NCBI RefSeq assembly: GCF_024707525.1
Contig: NZ_CP062231.1
Coordinates: forward strand, 1,302,001-1,366,000
Direction of reading: 5' to 3'
From: Rhizobium sp. TH2
GTDB taxonomy: Bacteria > Pseudomonadota > Alphaproteobacteria > Rhizobiales > Rhizobiaceae
Length of the DNA stretch: 64,000 nt
Below, piece after piece: positions 26,950 through 35,105 of the stretch. A program made the position numbers and the translations under genes. Position 1 is the stretch's first letter. Each line of letters starts with the position of its first letter. Under the pieces are notes generated by a model. The model had not been told where the DNA came from and searched no databases. It saw only the letters and a list, made by a program, of their open reading frames with translations.

Positions 26950-28170
26950 ATGCCTGTCCAAAACACCGACCGCAATACGCAGTGGCTTCTCAATCTTCCG
27001 AACGAAACCTGGACCCTGACCAAGAACGCCAAGATCACCACCTCTAATGAGGACGCGATCTTTGAGGGCGCTTTCAACAGCGAGATCATCATCAGGGGCG
27101 ATATCAAGGTCGTCGGTATCGGCAGGGCGGGCATCAGGTTCGATGGCTCGACATCCTCCGTCGAAGTCGGCAAGGATTCCTTCATCAACTGCAAACATGC
27201 CTATTACGGCATCTCGGCTGACGGCGCCGGATCGGACGTCGTCAACCGCGGTATCATGAGGGGCGTCGAGGCGGGTTTCCACGGTGCCATATGGGCTGAC
27301 TTGACGAATTTCGGCACCATAGGCGGCCATATCGCGGTCCATTTCGAAGGTGACGGCAGCCAGATTCACAATAACGGCCTGCTCGACGGTTCGAACTACG
27401 GCATTTCGGCCGGCGCCAATGGCACCTATATCTTCAACGATGCCGGCGCCCGAATATTGGGGCCGCTCAAGGCCATTCTGCTGAATGGAGCGGGCGACGC
27501 CCAAATCCTCAACCGGGGCACGATCGATGGCGGCGAGGTGGCCATCGAGCTTGATCTCGGCAACCTGCATTTCGTCAACAAGGGCAAGGTCTTGGGCGAC
27601 GTGGTGCTCGCCGGCGGTAACAACTTCATCGACACAAGAAAGGGCGAGATCAAGGGCACGATCGAGGGCGGCGCCGGCGACGAGACGATCCTGGTCGCCA
27701 GCAAGGTCAAGTTCACTGACGGCAATGATTCCGATTACGACCGCGTGAGTTCGTCCGTGTCCTACAAGATCGGCCTGCATGTCGAGGCGCTCGACCTCAA
27801 GGGCAGGAAGAACATTGATGCCACCGGCAGCGTGCTCGACAATGACCTGACCGGCAACCGCGGCAACAATCACCTCAAGGGCCTGAACGGCGAAGACAAT
27901 CTCTATGGCGCGAAGGGCAATGACGTCATGACCGGCGGACTGGCGAACGACATCTTCCATTTCCAACAGGGCGACGGTGTCGATCGCATCTCGGATTTTG
28001 AGGATGGTGGCGATCTCCTAGAAGCCCCGATGGTCCAGAGCCAGCTGCAGTTCGACAATCTCGATATCGTCCAGGTGAACGGCGATGTGGTGATCAAATT
28101 CGGTGGTGGCGACCGGTTGATCATCGAAGATACATTGAAGAGCAATATCACCTACGCCTATTTCGCCTGA
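26950..28170 (+). CDS. RTX calcium-binding protein, beta-helix type (RTX-M)
   Basis: 406 residues, ATG after TTTTAGGAGAAC. MPVQNTDRNTQWLLNLPNET with cap NETWTLTKNAKITTSN; rungs (VNRGIMRGV, IHNNGLLDGS, LNRGTIDGG) to about 220; RTX repeats at 301-334 (GLNGEDNLYGAKGNDVMTGG); then GVDRISDF. The C-terminus ends ITYAYFA rather than DF.F. Last gene of the second tandem run. Confidence 0.9.
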   Translation: MPVQNTDRNTQWLLNLPNETWTLTKNAKITTSNEDAIFEGAFNSEIIIRGDIKVVGIGRAGIRFDGSTSSVEVGKDSFINCKHAYYGISADGAGSDVVNRGIMRGVEAGFHGAIWADLTNFGTIGGHIAVHFEGDGSQIHNNGLLDGSNYGISAGANGTYIFNDAGARILGPLKAILLNGAGDAQILNRGTIDGGEVAIELDLGNLHFVNKGKVLGDVVLAGGNNFIDTRKGEIKGTIEGGAGDETILVASKVKFTDGNDSDYDRVSSSVSYKIGLHVEALDLKGRKNIDATGSVLDNDLTGNRGNNHLKGLNGEDNLYGAKGNDVMTGGLANDIFHFQQGDGVDRISDFEDGGDLLEAPMVQSQLQFDNLDIVQVNGDVVIKFGGGDRLIIEDTLKSNITYAYFA

Positions 28171-28514
28171 ATCCCGCTCTCGATTTCGAGCAAGACGCCC
28201 CGGTCCGTTCGGGGCGGCTTTGTTTCACGCCTGCGACGCGGCATCTGTCACCCTTGCATTGATTGATGGTGAAGATGGAGTGTACTCCGCCGGTTCGGGC
28301 TCCCACATCGCCGGCCAAACCGGCTCCTTGCTGATGTTGAAACAAAATTCACCCTGTCTCGACACTCCGATGAAACAAAAGCGTGAGATGTTACGTTCAT
28401 GGGCAAGGAAATGATTAGCGAGGCCGAATAAACGGCGCCTGACAATCGTTTACCAGCCAAGTAACGGAGCCTCCGCACAATGCAAAAGGTGCTCCAAGCC
28501 AAGAGGATGAGACA
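28171..28514. other. intergenic region between RTX-M and a small membrane protein gene
   Basis: 344 bases. Holds the RTX-M terminator (28196-28225) and two TGAAACAAA(A) sequences (about 28338 and 28371), the second followed by a GTTAC at 28391. No gene longer than a few dozen codons with a ribosome site was seen. Confidence 0.5.
28196..28225 (+). terminator. terminator of RTX-M
   Basis: Stem CGCCCCG (28196-28202) and CGGGGCG (28210-28216) with loop GTCCGTT, then GCTTTGTTT. Moderate stem, T-rich tail. Confidence 0.75.
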
Positions 28515-28643
28515 ATGACATTTGCGCTCGGCCTGTTCGCCACACTGATTTCGGCCATGTTCGTGGCCACGTTTGCATCCTCGATCATCGCTTCGAGCCG
28601 CGAGGCCCGCGAAGATCAGGAACGCCGTCTTTCGATTTTCTGA
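28515..28643 (+). CDS. small single-helix membrane protein
   Basis: 42 residues, MTFALGLFATLISAMFVATF, then a basic/acidic tail (SSREAREDQERR). The ATG follows AGAGGATGAG, the first 27 residues form one membrane helix, and a strong terminator follows 29 bases after the stop, so it looks like a real single-gene unit. I do not recognise a named family. Two TGAAACAAA motifs lie upstream. Confidence 0.65.
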   Translation: MTFALGLFATLISAMFVATFASSIIASSREAREDQERRLSIF

Positions 28644-28671
28644 AGCCTCCCCCCAGGCTTTTGACCCCCAG

Positions 28672-28712
28672 TCCCGGAATGGCGTTCCCCTGCGCTGTTC
28701 CGGGATTTTTTT
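28672..28712 (+). terminator. Rho-independent terminator of the small membrane protein gene
   Basis: Stem TCCCGGAA (28672-28679) with TTCCGGGA (28698-28705), directly followed by seven T residues (28706-28712). Classical structure. Confidence 0.88.
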
Positions 28713-28738
28713 GTTGCTTGGCCGACCGCGTTTTCCCG

Positions 28739-29079
28739 CTAGATCGTTTCATTGTTAAATGGAAGCATTCTGCCGGAGCAGGTTTTCGTCAGGGCAGAGG
28801 CGATTGGCGAAGGGCATACCCCGATGTACGTCCGAGCCGATCGCCTCTGATCCTGGCGGAAAGATGCCCGGCCCCACCGGTCGCGCTTCGCGACGATCGG
28901 CGATTCTAATGTCTTGCAGATTTGCTTTAGCAAATCTGCGGGAGGGTTGGCCGATACGGGCCGCCTATTCGTTCGGTCGCCTTGGCCGTAGAACTGGGCT
29001 ACGACGCGCGCCGACCGAACGAATATCCGACTCCGTCTCGGCCAACAGAATGATTCCATTTAACAATGAAGCGATCTAG
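28739..29079. repeat. MITE-like element 1 with long terminal inverted repeats
   Basis: 341 bases bounded by 34-base inverted repeats (28739-28772 and 29046-29079) that match at 32 of 34 positions and start CTAGATCG(T/C)TTCATTG. Inside lie inward palindromic segments (for example GGCGATTGGCGAAGGGCATA and its partner GAGCCGATCGCCTCTGATCC, and a CCGACCGAACGAATATCCGA arm). The core is shared with the elements at 49351 and 36306. No transposase frame is present, so any mobility would be in trans. Confidence 0.8.
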
Positions 29080-29088
29080 ACTGCCTTC

Positions 29089-29535
29089 ATGCGATCGACT
29101 TCCACTACCGTCGAGGATTATCTCGCCGAGCTTGCGCCCACCAGGCGCGAAGCCCTCGAACGCGTCCGCGCCATCATTCTCGAAAACCTGCCCGAGGGAT
29201 ACGAGGAATCGATGAACTGGGGCATGATCGTCTACGAGGTGCCGCTCGCGATCCAGCCGAAGACCTATAACGGCCAGCCCTTGATGCTGGCGGCTTTGGC
29301 CAGCCAGAAAAACCATATGGCGGTCTATCTCTGCGGCCTCTATTGCGGTGTCCCCGGCGTCAAGGAGAGTTTCGAGCGGCGCTATCGCGAAAACGAGCTC
29401 AAGCTTGACATGGGTGCCGCCTGCGTCCGGTTCAAATCCCTCGACAAGCTCGATCTCGACGCGGTGGCGGAGGCGATACGTTCCGTACCGGTGACCGATT
29501 TCGTCAAGGCGTCGGCTCGGAAGCGCGGAACCTGA
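29089..29535 (+). CDS. DUF1801 family protein
   Basis: 148 residues, starting MRSTSTTVEDYLAELAPTRR. VEDYLAELAPTRREALERV, MNWGMIVYEVPL, and HMAVYLCGLYCGVPGV fit the DUF1801 (YdhG/YjbR-like) fold: small cytoplasmic proteins of unknown activity. It begins nine bases after the right end of the MITE-like element, so its promoter may lie in or have been displaced by that element. Distinct from the DUF1801 protein at 9364. Confidence 0.86.
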   Translation: MRSTSTTVEDYLAELAPTRREALERVRAIILENLPEGYEESMNWGMIVYEVPLAIQPKTYNGQPLMLAALASQKNHMAVYLCGLYCGVPGVKESFERRYRENELKLDMGAACVRFKSLDKLDLDAVAEAIRSVPVTDFVKASARKRGT

Positions 29536-29618
29536 CGCGTTCCACAATCGCCAATACGGGAAATTCGGTGTAGGGTTGAACCGGGACATTGGCGGCGACC
29601 GCAAGAGGAGCAAGATCC

Positions 29619-30854
29619 ATGGTCGATACGATCCTTGTCGGTGTTCAGCAGTTCACCACATTCACGATCAACCAGAGCGGCAACATCTATATCTTCTTGC
29701 CCGACTCCTGGGTCTACACGGCCTCCGATCCAGCGGTGCACGTCACCGGGGCGGCGGGCGGCAACGTCCTGCGCATCAGGGGCACGATTGGTTCGGCCAG
29801 CGGCAGCGATCCTGCCCTCGATGTCGATGCCGAGGATACCCGGATCGTGATCGAGAAGAGCGGCAACATCACAGCACAGATAGGGATCGGGCTGGAGGAT
29901 GTGTCCGCCGACATCATCAACAACGGTTTCATCAGCGGCGATTTGACCGGCATCCTGCTGGATGGATCGGTGGGCCGGCTGATCAACAATGGCCAGATCG
30001 CAGCGGCATCCGCCAGCAGCTATGCGGTCAGCCAGAGTACGGCCAGCGGTGACTTCCACCTCGAGAACCATGGCGTGATCTCGGGATATGGCGGGCTGGC
30101 GCTGGAAGCGGGCGAGTTGACGGTGACTCTCGGCAGGTCCAGCAGGATCTACGGTGTCATCGGGATGCTGGTAAGCTCCCAGTCGGGTGACACCGCTGAA
30201 GTGGTCAACCATGGCCTGATGTCGAACGCAGCGGGTTACGCCTACAACAGCGGCGCCGGCCGGGACACGTTCACCAATCGCGGGACCATATTTGGTGACA
30301 TCAACTTCGGGGGCGGCGACGACCGGTTCATCGACAAGGGCAGGTTCGAAGGTTATATCAGCGGCGGTACCGGCGACGACCTCTTCGTGCTCAGGAAGGG
30401 GATATTGGTCGATGAGAACATCGGCGGTGGCACCGACAGCATCCGCATCGGCGTGACCTTCACATTGCCCGAAGAGGTGGAAAACCTGCGCTTGACGGGC
30501 AGCAGGAACGCCAACGCGACCGGCAACGCCGATGCCAATATCATGATCGGCAATGCGGGCGACAACCGGATCGCGGGCGGCACCGCTGCCGACACACTGT
30601 CCGGCGGCGGCGGTAGGGACACCTTCATCTACGCCAAGTTCGATGGCGGCGACACGATCACCGATTTCAAGCAGGGCCAGGACCGCATCCGCATCGAGGG
30701 CTTCACCCAGTTCAACAGTTTCGCCGACCTCGACTTCATCAAGTCGGGCAACAACGTCCGGATTTCCTTCGCCGACGAGAACGGTGCCGATTTCATCCTG
30801 GTGGAAAACCAGAAGATCGGCGACTTCGACAAAGCCGATTTCCTTTTCGGCTGA
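29619..30854 (+). CDS. RTX calcium-binding protein, beta-helix type (RTX-N)
   Basis: 411 residues from the ATG at 29619, eight bases after AGGAG (29606-29610). MVDTILVGVQQFTTFTINQS, then a cap with IYIFLPDSWVYTASDPAV, rungs (INNGFISGD, INNGQIAAA, VNHGLMSNA) to about 235, RTX repeats at 310-334 (GTAADTLSGGGGRD), GGDTITDFKQGQD and the end KADFLFG. Closest paralogue is RTX-P, with near-identical DNA at the 3' end. Confidence 0.91.
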   Translation: MVDTILVGVQQFTTFTINQSGNIYIFLPDSWVYTASDPAVHVTGAAGGNVLRIRGTIGSASGSDPALDVDAEDTRIVIEKSGNITAQIGIGLEDVSADIINNGFISGDLTGILLDGSVGRLINNGQIAAASASSYAVSQSTASGDFHLENHGVISGYGGLALEAGELTVTLGRSSRIYGVIGMLVSSQSGDTAEVVNHGLMSNAAGYAYNSGAGRDTFTNRGTIFGDINFGGGDDRFIDKGRFEGYISGGTGDDLFVLRKGILVDENIGGGTDSIRIGVTFTLPEEVENLRLTGSRNANATGNADANIMIGNAGDNRIAGGTAADTLSGGGGRDTFIYAKFDGGDTITDFKQGQDRIRIEGFTQFNSFADLDFIKSGNNVRISFADENGADFILVENQKIGDFDKADFLFG

Positions 30855-30904
30855 GACGGTTTCGCCACCGCGTACCGCGGAACGACGTTCCGCCGTTTTC
30901 GGCG

Positions 30905-31936
30905 TCAGATCACGAAAAAGTCCGCGGCAGTCAATCTAAGTGCCTTGGAGAGCGTGACGACCAGTTCGGCGGCGTCGCCGCCTTTGCCGTCCGCGTCGTA
31001 AAGCAGGCGGCCGGTATCGGTCTCGTAGATGATGCGGTCCTCGGCATCCTGCGCCTTGCCGCCTCTGTTGGCGATGAACGCATCGACTGCGAGCGCGCCG
31101 GCGGCGAGGCCGGCAAAGTCGATACTGTCCAGCCGGATCAGGTCGAATTTCGTGTTGAAATCCGTGATCCGGTCCGCGTTGGCGGCTATGGGAGCTGCGT
31201 CGAAAACGAAGGTATCGCGACCGCCGCCGCCAGAGAGAATGTCCTTTCCCGCGCCGCCGGCAAGGATCTCGTTGCCGGTCCCGCCGAGAACGGCATCGTC
31301 GCCGCTGCCGGCATCGACCAATGACTGGATGCCCTTTCGCCCGTCGAACTGGTCGTTCCCGCCGTCGAGATAGACGCTGCCCACGATCTCGCCCAGATTG
31401 ACGATTTCCTCGACCGCGCTGCCGAACGCGCCCGTGATTGCATTACCGTCGAACGACGAAATCAGACCCCAGTTCCGGACGACGAACCTCTCCGATCCCT
31501 GGTGCGCGACCGCCCAGCTGGTCGCCTCGATCGTGCCGTGATTGTCGAGCCTGGATACGCTGCCGCCGGCGTCGTTGCCGATCACGGTGACGCCCTGGAA
31601 GGCGCTGTGGATTTCACCGCGATTGTCGATCCGCGAGCCGCTTCCCGTGAGTTGAATCGCGTTGAAATTCGGCACCATCCCTATCACCGATCCCTGCTCG
31701 CCGATGAACAGCTGCTGGCCCGCGTCGACATCCGGGTCGTCGCCCAGCAAGATCGCGCTGACGCCCACGACCGTACCCTCGACAAAGACCGAATGAAGGG
31801 AACCCGAACCCTGGATCGTGAAGGAGAGAAGGCTTGCGACGGTCACGTTCTCACCAACATAGGCGAATCCGAATCCCCCGAGATCGGCCTGGATGTTGTC
31901 GCCGATGCTATCCGCGTTGAAACTGTATGATGCCAT
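30905..31936 (-). CDS. RTX calcium-binding protein (RTX-O)
   Basis: 343 residues from the ATG at 31936. It starts MASYSFNADSIGDNIQADLG, a start shared with the gene at 55253 (FNSDSIGAGIRAYLG). Rungs (IDNRGEIHS, LDNHGTIEA) to about 190, RTX repeats at 192-245 (GGTGNEILAGGAGKDILSGG), then a C-terminus with DRIIYETDTGRLLYDADG ending ADFFVI, as in RTX-F. It lies on the opposite strand between the related RTX-N and RTX-P. The first residues upstream in frame (basic, Arg-rich) are not part of the gene. Confidence 0.88.
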   Translation of the reverse strand: MASYSFNADSIGDNIQADLGGFGFAYVGENVTVASLLSFTIQGSGSLHSVFVEGTVVGVSAILLGDDPDVDAGQQLFIGEQGSVIGMVPNFNAIQLTGSGSRIDNRGEIHSAFQGVTVIGNDAGGSVSRLDNHGTIEATSWAVAHQGSERFVVRNWGLISSFDGNAITGAFGSAVEEIVNLGEIVGSVYLDGGNDQFDGRKGIQSLVDAGSGDDAVLGGTGNEILAGGAGKDILSGGGGRDTFVFDAAPIAANADRITDFNTKFDLIRLDSIDFAGLAAGALAVDAFIANRGGKAQDAEDRIIYETDTGRLLYDADGKGGDAAELVVTLSKALRLTAADFFVI

Positions 31937-32207
31937 GTCCCGTCCCCTCGGCCGCCGCCTGCACCAATGCCGCGATCCAGCCTGCCGCGGAAGATGACGC
32001 ATCGGATACACGCCCGCAAGGTAAAACCCGTCATGCAGGTTGCAGCTTCGCCGTCACCTTGACCCTCGTCTCGAACCAGAAGTCAGCGATTGCGAAAAGG
32101 GGGATTTCTTCGCCACCAGTCAGGTGCGTGATCGCCTCTTCTTTTCTCGCCTGCAGATGGTAATGTCGCCGCGCAGTTGTTGCCGTCCAACCATTGGAGG
32201 AGTCGCA

Positions 32208-33428
32208 TTGGCCACCCATTACTTTTCCAGCAGCAATTCCACGCAGATCCCCGCGCTGAGCGACAGTATCTATATTCTCGATCCCAGCTCATGGATACTC
32301 ACCAACAGCGGCCCCGCAGTGTATCTTGGTACCCAGGCCCACGGAAACGAGCTTCGCATCCGGGGCACGCTTGGCTCATTCGGCACCGACCCCGTGCTCG
32401 ACATCGATGCCGAGGGCACCAGGGTCACCGTCGACAAAGGCGGCTATCTCACCGGCACCAATGTCATAAGCCTCACCGCGGTATCCTCCGATATCGTCAA
32501 CCGGGGCCATATCGACGCGAGCAATGTCGGCATCCACCTCCAGGAGTCCGCCGGCAGTCTCGTCAACTATGGCGAGATCTCCGCAGTCTTCAATGGCTTC
32601 GCCGTGCGCCAGAATGCGACGGCGGGCGCGTTCGAATTCGAAAATCATGGCGTCATCACCGGTTATGGCGCAATACGCCTCGAAGCGCCTGACATCACGA
32701 TCACGCTCGGCAGGGCAAGCGAGATTCTCGCCGTCAACGCCGTCCAGGTCGTGTCCGGTGCTGGCGACATAGCCAGGATCACCAATGCAGGGCTGATTTC
32801 CGCGCGCGCCGGCGCCGCCTATTACGGTGGCGATGGAGAGGACAGCTTCGCCAATCGCGGGACCATCTACGGCGATATCTTCTTCGGCGCCGGCAACAAC
32901 AGGTTCATCGACAAAGGAAAATTCGTCGGCCAGATCAACAGCGGCATCGGCGACGATCTTTTCGTCGTGAAATCGGCCGATATCGTTATCACCGACGGTG
33001 GGGGCATCGACACCGTGCGGACCGGCGTTTCCTACACGCTCGCCAGCGGACTCGAGAACCTCATTCTGACGGGCGGCAAGAACGCCAGCCTGACCGGCAG
33101 CGACGGCGCCAACACGCTCAGGGGCAATGGCGGCAATAACGACCTGGAGGGCGGGCTGGGCGACGATACCCTCACCGGCGGCGGCGGCCGGGATCTCTTC
33201 CGCTACGCCATGCTGGATGGCGGCGACACGATCACCGATTTCAAGCAGGGCCAGGATCGTATCCGCATCGAAGGCTTCACGCTCTACGACAGCTTTGGCG
33301 ATCTTGACTTCGTCAAATCGGGCAATGACGTCCGCATCTCCTTCGCCGCCGAGAACGTCACCGATTTCATCCTGGTCGAGAAGCAAGTGATCGGCGACTT
33401 CGACAAGGGCGATTTCCTGTTCGGGTGA
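32208..33428 (+). CDS. RTX calcium-binding protein, beta-helix type (RTX-P)
   Basis: 406 residues. The start is a TTG at 32208, five bases after a strong GGAGGAG (32197-32203); this gives (M)ATHYFSSSNSTQIPALSD and aligns with RTX-N, whereas earlier starts add unrelated sequence. Cap IYILDPSSWILTNSGPAV, rungs (VNRGHIDAS, VNYGEISAV, ITNAGLISA), RTX repeats at 297-330 (GNGGNNDLEGGLGDDTLTGG), GGDTITDFKQGQD, end GDFLFG. Confidence 0.88.
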   Translation: MATHYFSSSNSTQIPALSDSIYILDPSSWILTNSGPAVYLGTQAHGNELRIRGTLGSFGTDPVLDIDAEGTRVTVDKGGYLTGTNVISLTAVSSDIVNRGHIDASNVGIHLQESAGSLVNYGEISAVFNGFAVRQNATAGAFEFENHGVITGYGAIRLEAPDITITLGRASEILAVNAVQVVSGAGDIARITNAGLISARAGAAYYGGDGEDSFANRGTIYGDIFFGAGNNRFIDKGKFVGQINSGIGDDLFVVKSADIVITDGGGIDTVRTGVSYTLASGLENLILTGGKNASLTGSDGANTLRGNGGNNDLEGGLGDDTLTGGGGRDLFRYAMLDGGDTITDFKQGQDRIRIEGFTLYDSFGDLDFVKSGNDVRISFAAENVTDFILVEKQVIGDFDKGDFLFG

Positions 33429-33434
33429 AGCGAC

Positions 33435-34475
33435 CTACCGCTTCGCCCCCACGGCCCGTCTGCGTCCAAATACCGGCCGTTCCGCCGTCTGCGGCAGGGC
33501 AGGGGCGTCGTTGGCGTTGGCGGCCTGTTCGTCCTCTGGCGTCCGGCCTTCGGCATAGTCGTCGGCGCGCAGCCATGCGCGCATGCGGTCGTCACAACGT
33601 TCCGGATCGAGGCCGGACCACAGCGTGGCTGCGCGGCTCTCGGTGCCTGCCATCTCCTTGAGATGCGGGTAGAACTGGGTGAGCATGAAGCACCCGTCGG
33701 CCTCGTCGAGCCCCAGCGCCATCAGCGCGGTGCCCAACTGCTGGCCCGAGAGGTCGAGCATGATGCGTTCGGAGAGCCAGCGGCTGGAACCCAGCGCATC
33801 GGCCAGCGTGAAGGAAAAGCGGCGCGCTTCCTTCAACCGCGCGAAGCGGATCAGCAGGCTGGTGCGCGTATCGTCGATGCTTTCCGCCGTCTCGGCGTCG
33901 CGCGCCAGCGTGTCGCGATGGACCAGCGCCTTGAGCTGCTGGCGCAGTTGCTCCTCGCGCGTCACCGCGAAACCCTGTTCCTCGATCAGCGCGGTTTCCG
34001 CATCGCGTGGCGCGGCTTCGTCCTCGCCCCGGTGCTTTTCGAGCGCGGTATGCAGCGAGACCAGCGCATCCACCACATCAACGGAGAGGTTTTCGCGCGC
34101 GGCAACCGCCTTGGCATGGAGCGGACCCTGGGTGCGGGCGATCTGGATCAGCATTTCGTCGGATATCGCCGGGCTGGTGGTGATGAAGATCGCGGCGAGC
34201 GCGATCGGTTGTGTCGCAATGAACCAGGCGACCTGATCGGGCACGGTGGCGCAGCGCGAGATTGCAGCGATGGCGTTGCGCTTGGCTTCCACACGCGATG
34301 CCTTGAAGACCGGCTCGAAGAGTTCGGAAAACTGCCTCAGCTCGTGGCGGCCCGGCTGCGCCATGTTCTCGAAGCTCGACACAGTCGCCATCAGCACCAC
34401 ATCTTTCATCCGCATGAGCGGGGTTTCCAATTCTCTAAATCGGTCAGACACGCGAAAGTTACCTGCAATACGCAT
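33435..34475 (-). CDS. DUF2336 domain protein
   Basis: About 346 residues from the ATG at 34475; no good ribosome site is visible, and an alternative start at 34415 (MRMKDVVLMATVSSFENM) is possible. The mostly helical chain with RHELRQFSELFEPVFKASR, AIAAISRCATVPDQVAWFIA and a repeat-like ALVHRDTLARDAETAES fits DUF2336, an alphaproteobacterial cytoplasmic family whose role is not established. Its stop lies six bases from the RTX-P stop (convergent). The C-terminus is Ala/Arg-rich and probably disordered. Confidence 0.75.
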   Translation of the reverse strand: MRIAGNFRVSDRFRELETPLMRMKDVVLMATVSSFENMAQPGRHELRQFSELFEPVFKASRVEAKRNAIAAISRCATVPDQVAWFIATQPIALAAIFITTSPAISDEMLIQIARTQGPLHAKAVAARENLSVDVVDALVSLHTALEKHRGEDEAAPRDAETALIEEQGFAVTREEQLRQQLKALVHRDTLARDAETAESIDDTRTSLLIRFARLKEARRFSFTLADALGSSRWLSERIMLDLSGQQLGTALMALGLDEADGCFMLTQFYPHLKEMAGTESRAATLWSGLDPERCDDRMRAWLRADDYAEGRTPEDEQAANANDAPALPQTAERPVFGRRRAVGAKR

Positions 34476-34766
34476 AAACAAGAGGTCGTTCTGAAAATTA
34501 TATGCAAACTGTTTATGGAGTGTTAACTATGCCATGTTGTGATCACGAGTGCTAAGGGGGCGTTAATGTTTGGCGCCCAACGTGTTTCATGCGTAACAGA
34601 CTGGCCGCCTGGGCTGAGGTAAAAGTTACCCCGACGGCTGAAGAAAGGAGAAAGACGCGACTGTCCCGATCCCGATTCAGGTTGAGGGAAAGCGTCTGCC
34701 GGCCATCGGCAGGATGAGATCGATCTCAAGTTCATCCGTCTCAAATCCTAATCAGGAGACGAGAGA

Positions 34767-34937
34767 ATGGCAGAAGTGATACGATTACAGGAAAGGCTCG
34801 ACAAACAGCCCAAGCGGCCGAGTGAGCCTTGCGAAGCCAGGATTTTGCTTTTCACCGGCGTCCGTTACGAGCGCTGGACCGATGAAGGCCACCGTCCCGA
34901 GACGCGGTCGACCGGCACAAAGCGGAAGAAGCATTGA
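34767..34937 (+). CDS. small basic hypothetical protein
   Basis: 56 residues, MAEVIRLQERLDKQPKRPSE, with ILLFTGVRYERW in the centre and a lysine/arginine-rich tail (STGTKRKKH). A clear CAGGAGACGAGAG ribosome site precedes the ATG. The FTGVRYERW core looks like small conserved rhizobial proteins, but I cannot name a family. The 285-base upstream gap shared with DUF2336 has a GTTTCA-TGC-GTAACA motif (34584-34598) and a CTGCCGGCCATCGGCAG hairpin. Confidence 0.72.
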   Translation: MAEVIRLQERLDKQPKRPSEPCEARILLFTGVRYERWTDEGHRPETRSTGTKRKKH

Positions 34938-35105
34938 TTTGAATGGCAAATTGACCCTCCGGGCCGCCACCCGGGATTTTCACGCCAGGCGGCGTGTCTG
35001 ACGACCCGGTCTGCGGGACGCTTCCCTTTATTTCCTCCGCGTGATTGCGGCTTTGCGCCTCGATGCGCTAGGACAGTTCCAGAGCCTCATTCTGGAATCA
35101 TCATC

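Noticed and set aside
20603..28170. CRISPR array
   Set aside because: Repetition is at gene scale with divergent protein-coding repeats; no short identical repeats with regular unique spacers were seen anywhere in the window.
28739..29079. Insertion sequence with transposase
   Set aside because: Inverted-repeat ends are present but the 341-base interior has no transposase coding capacity; called MITE-like instead.
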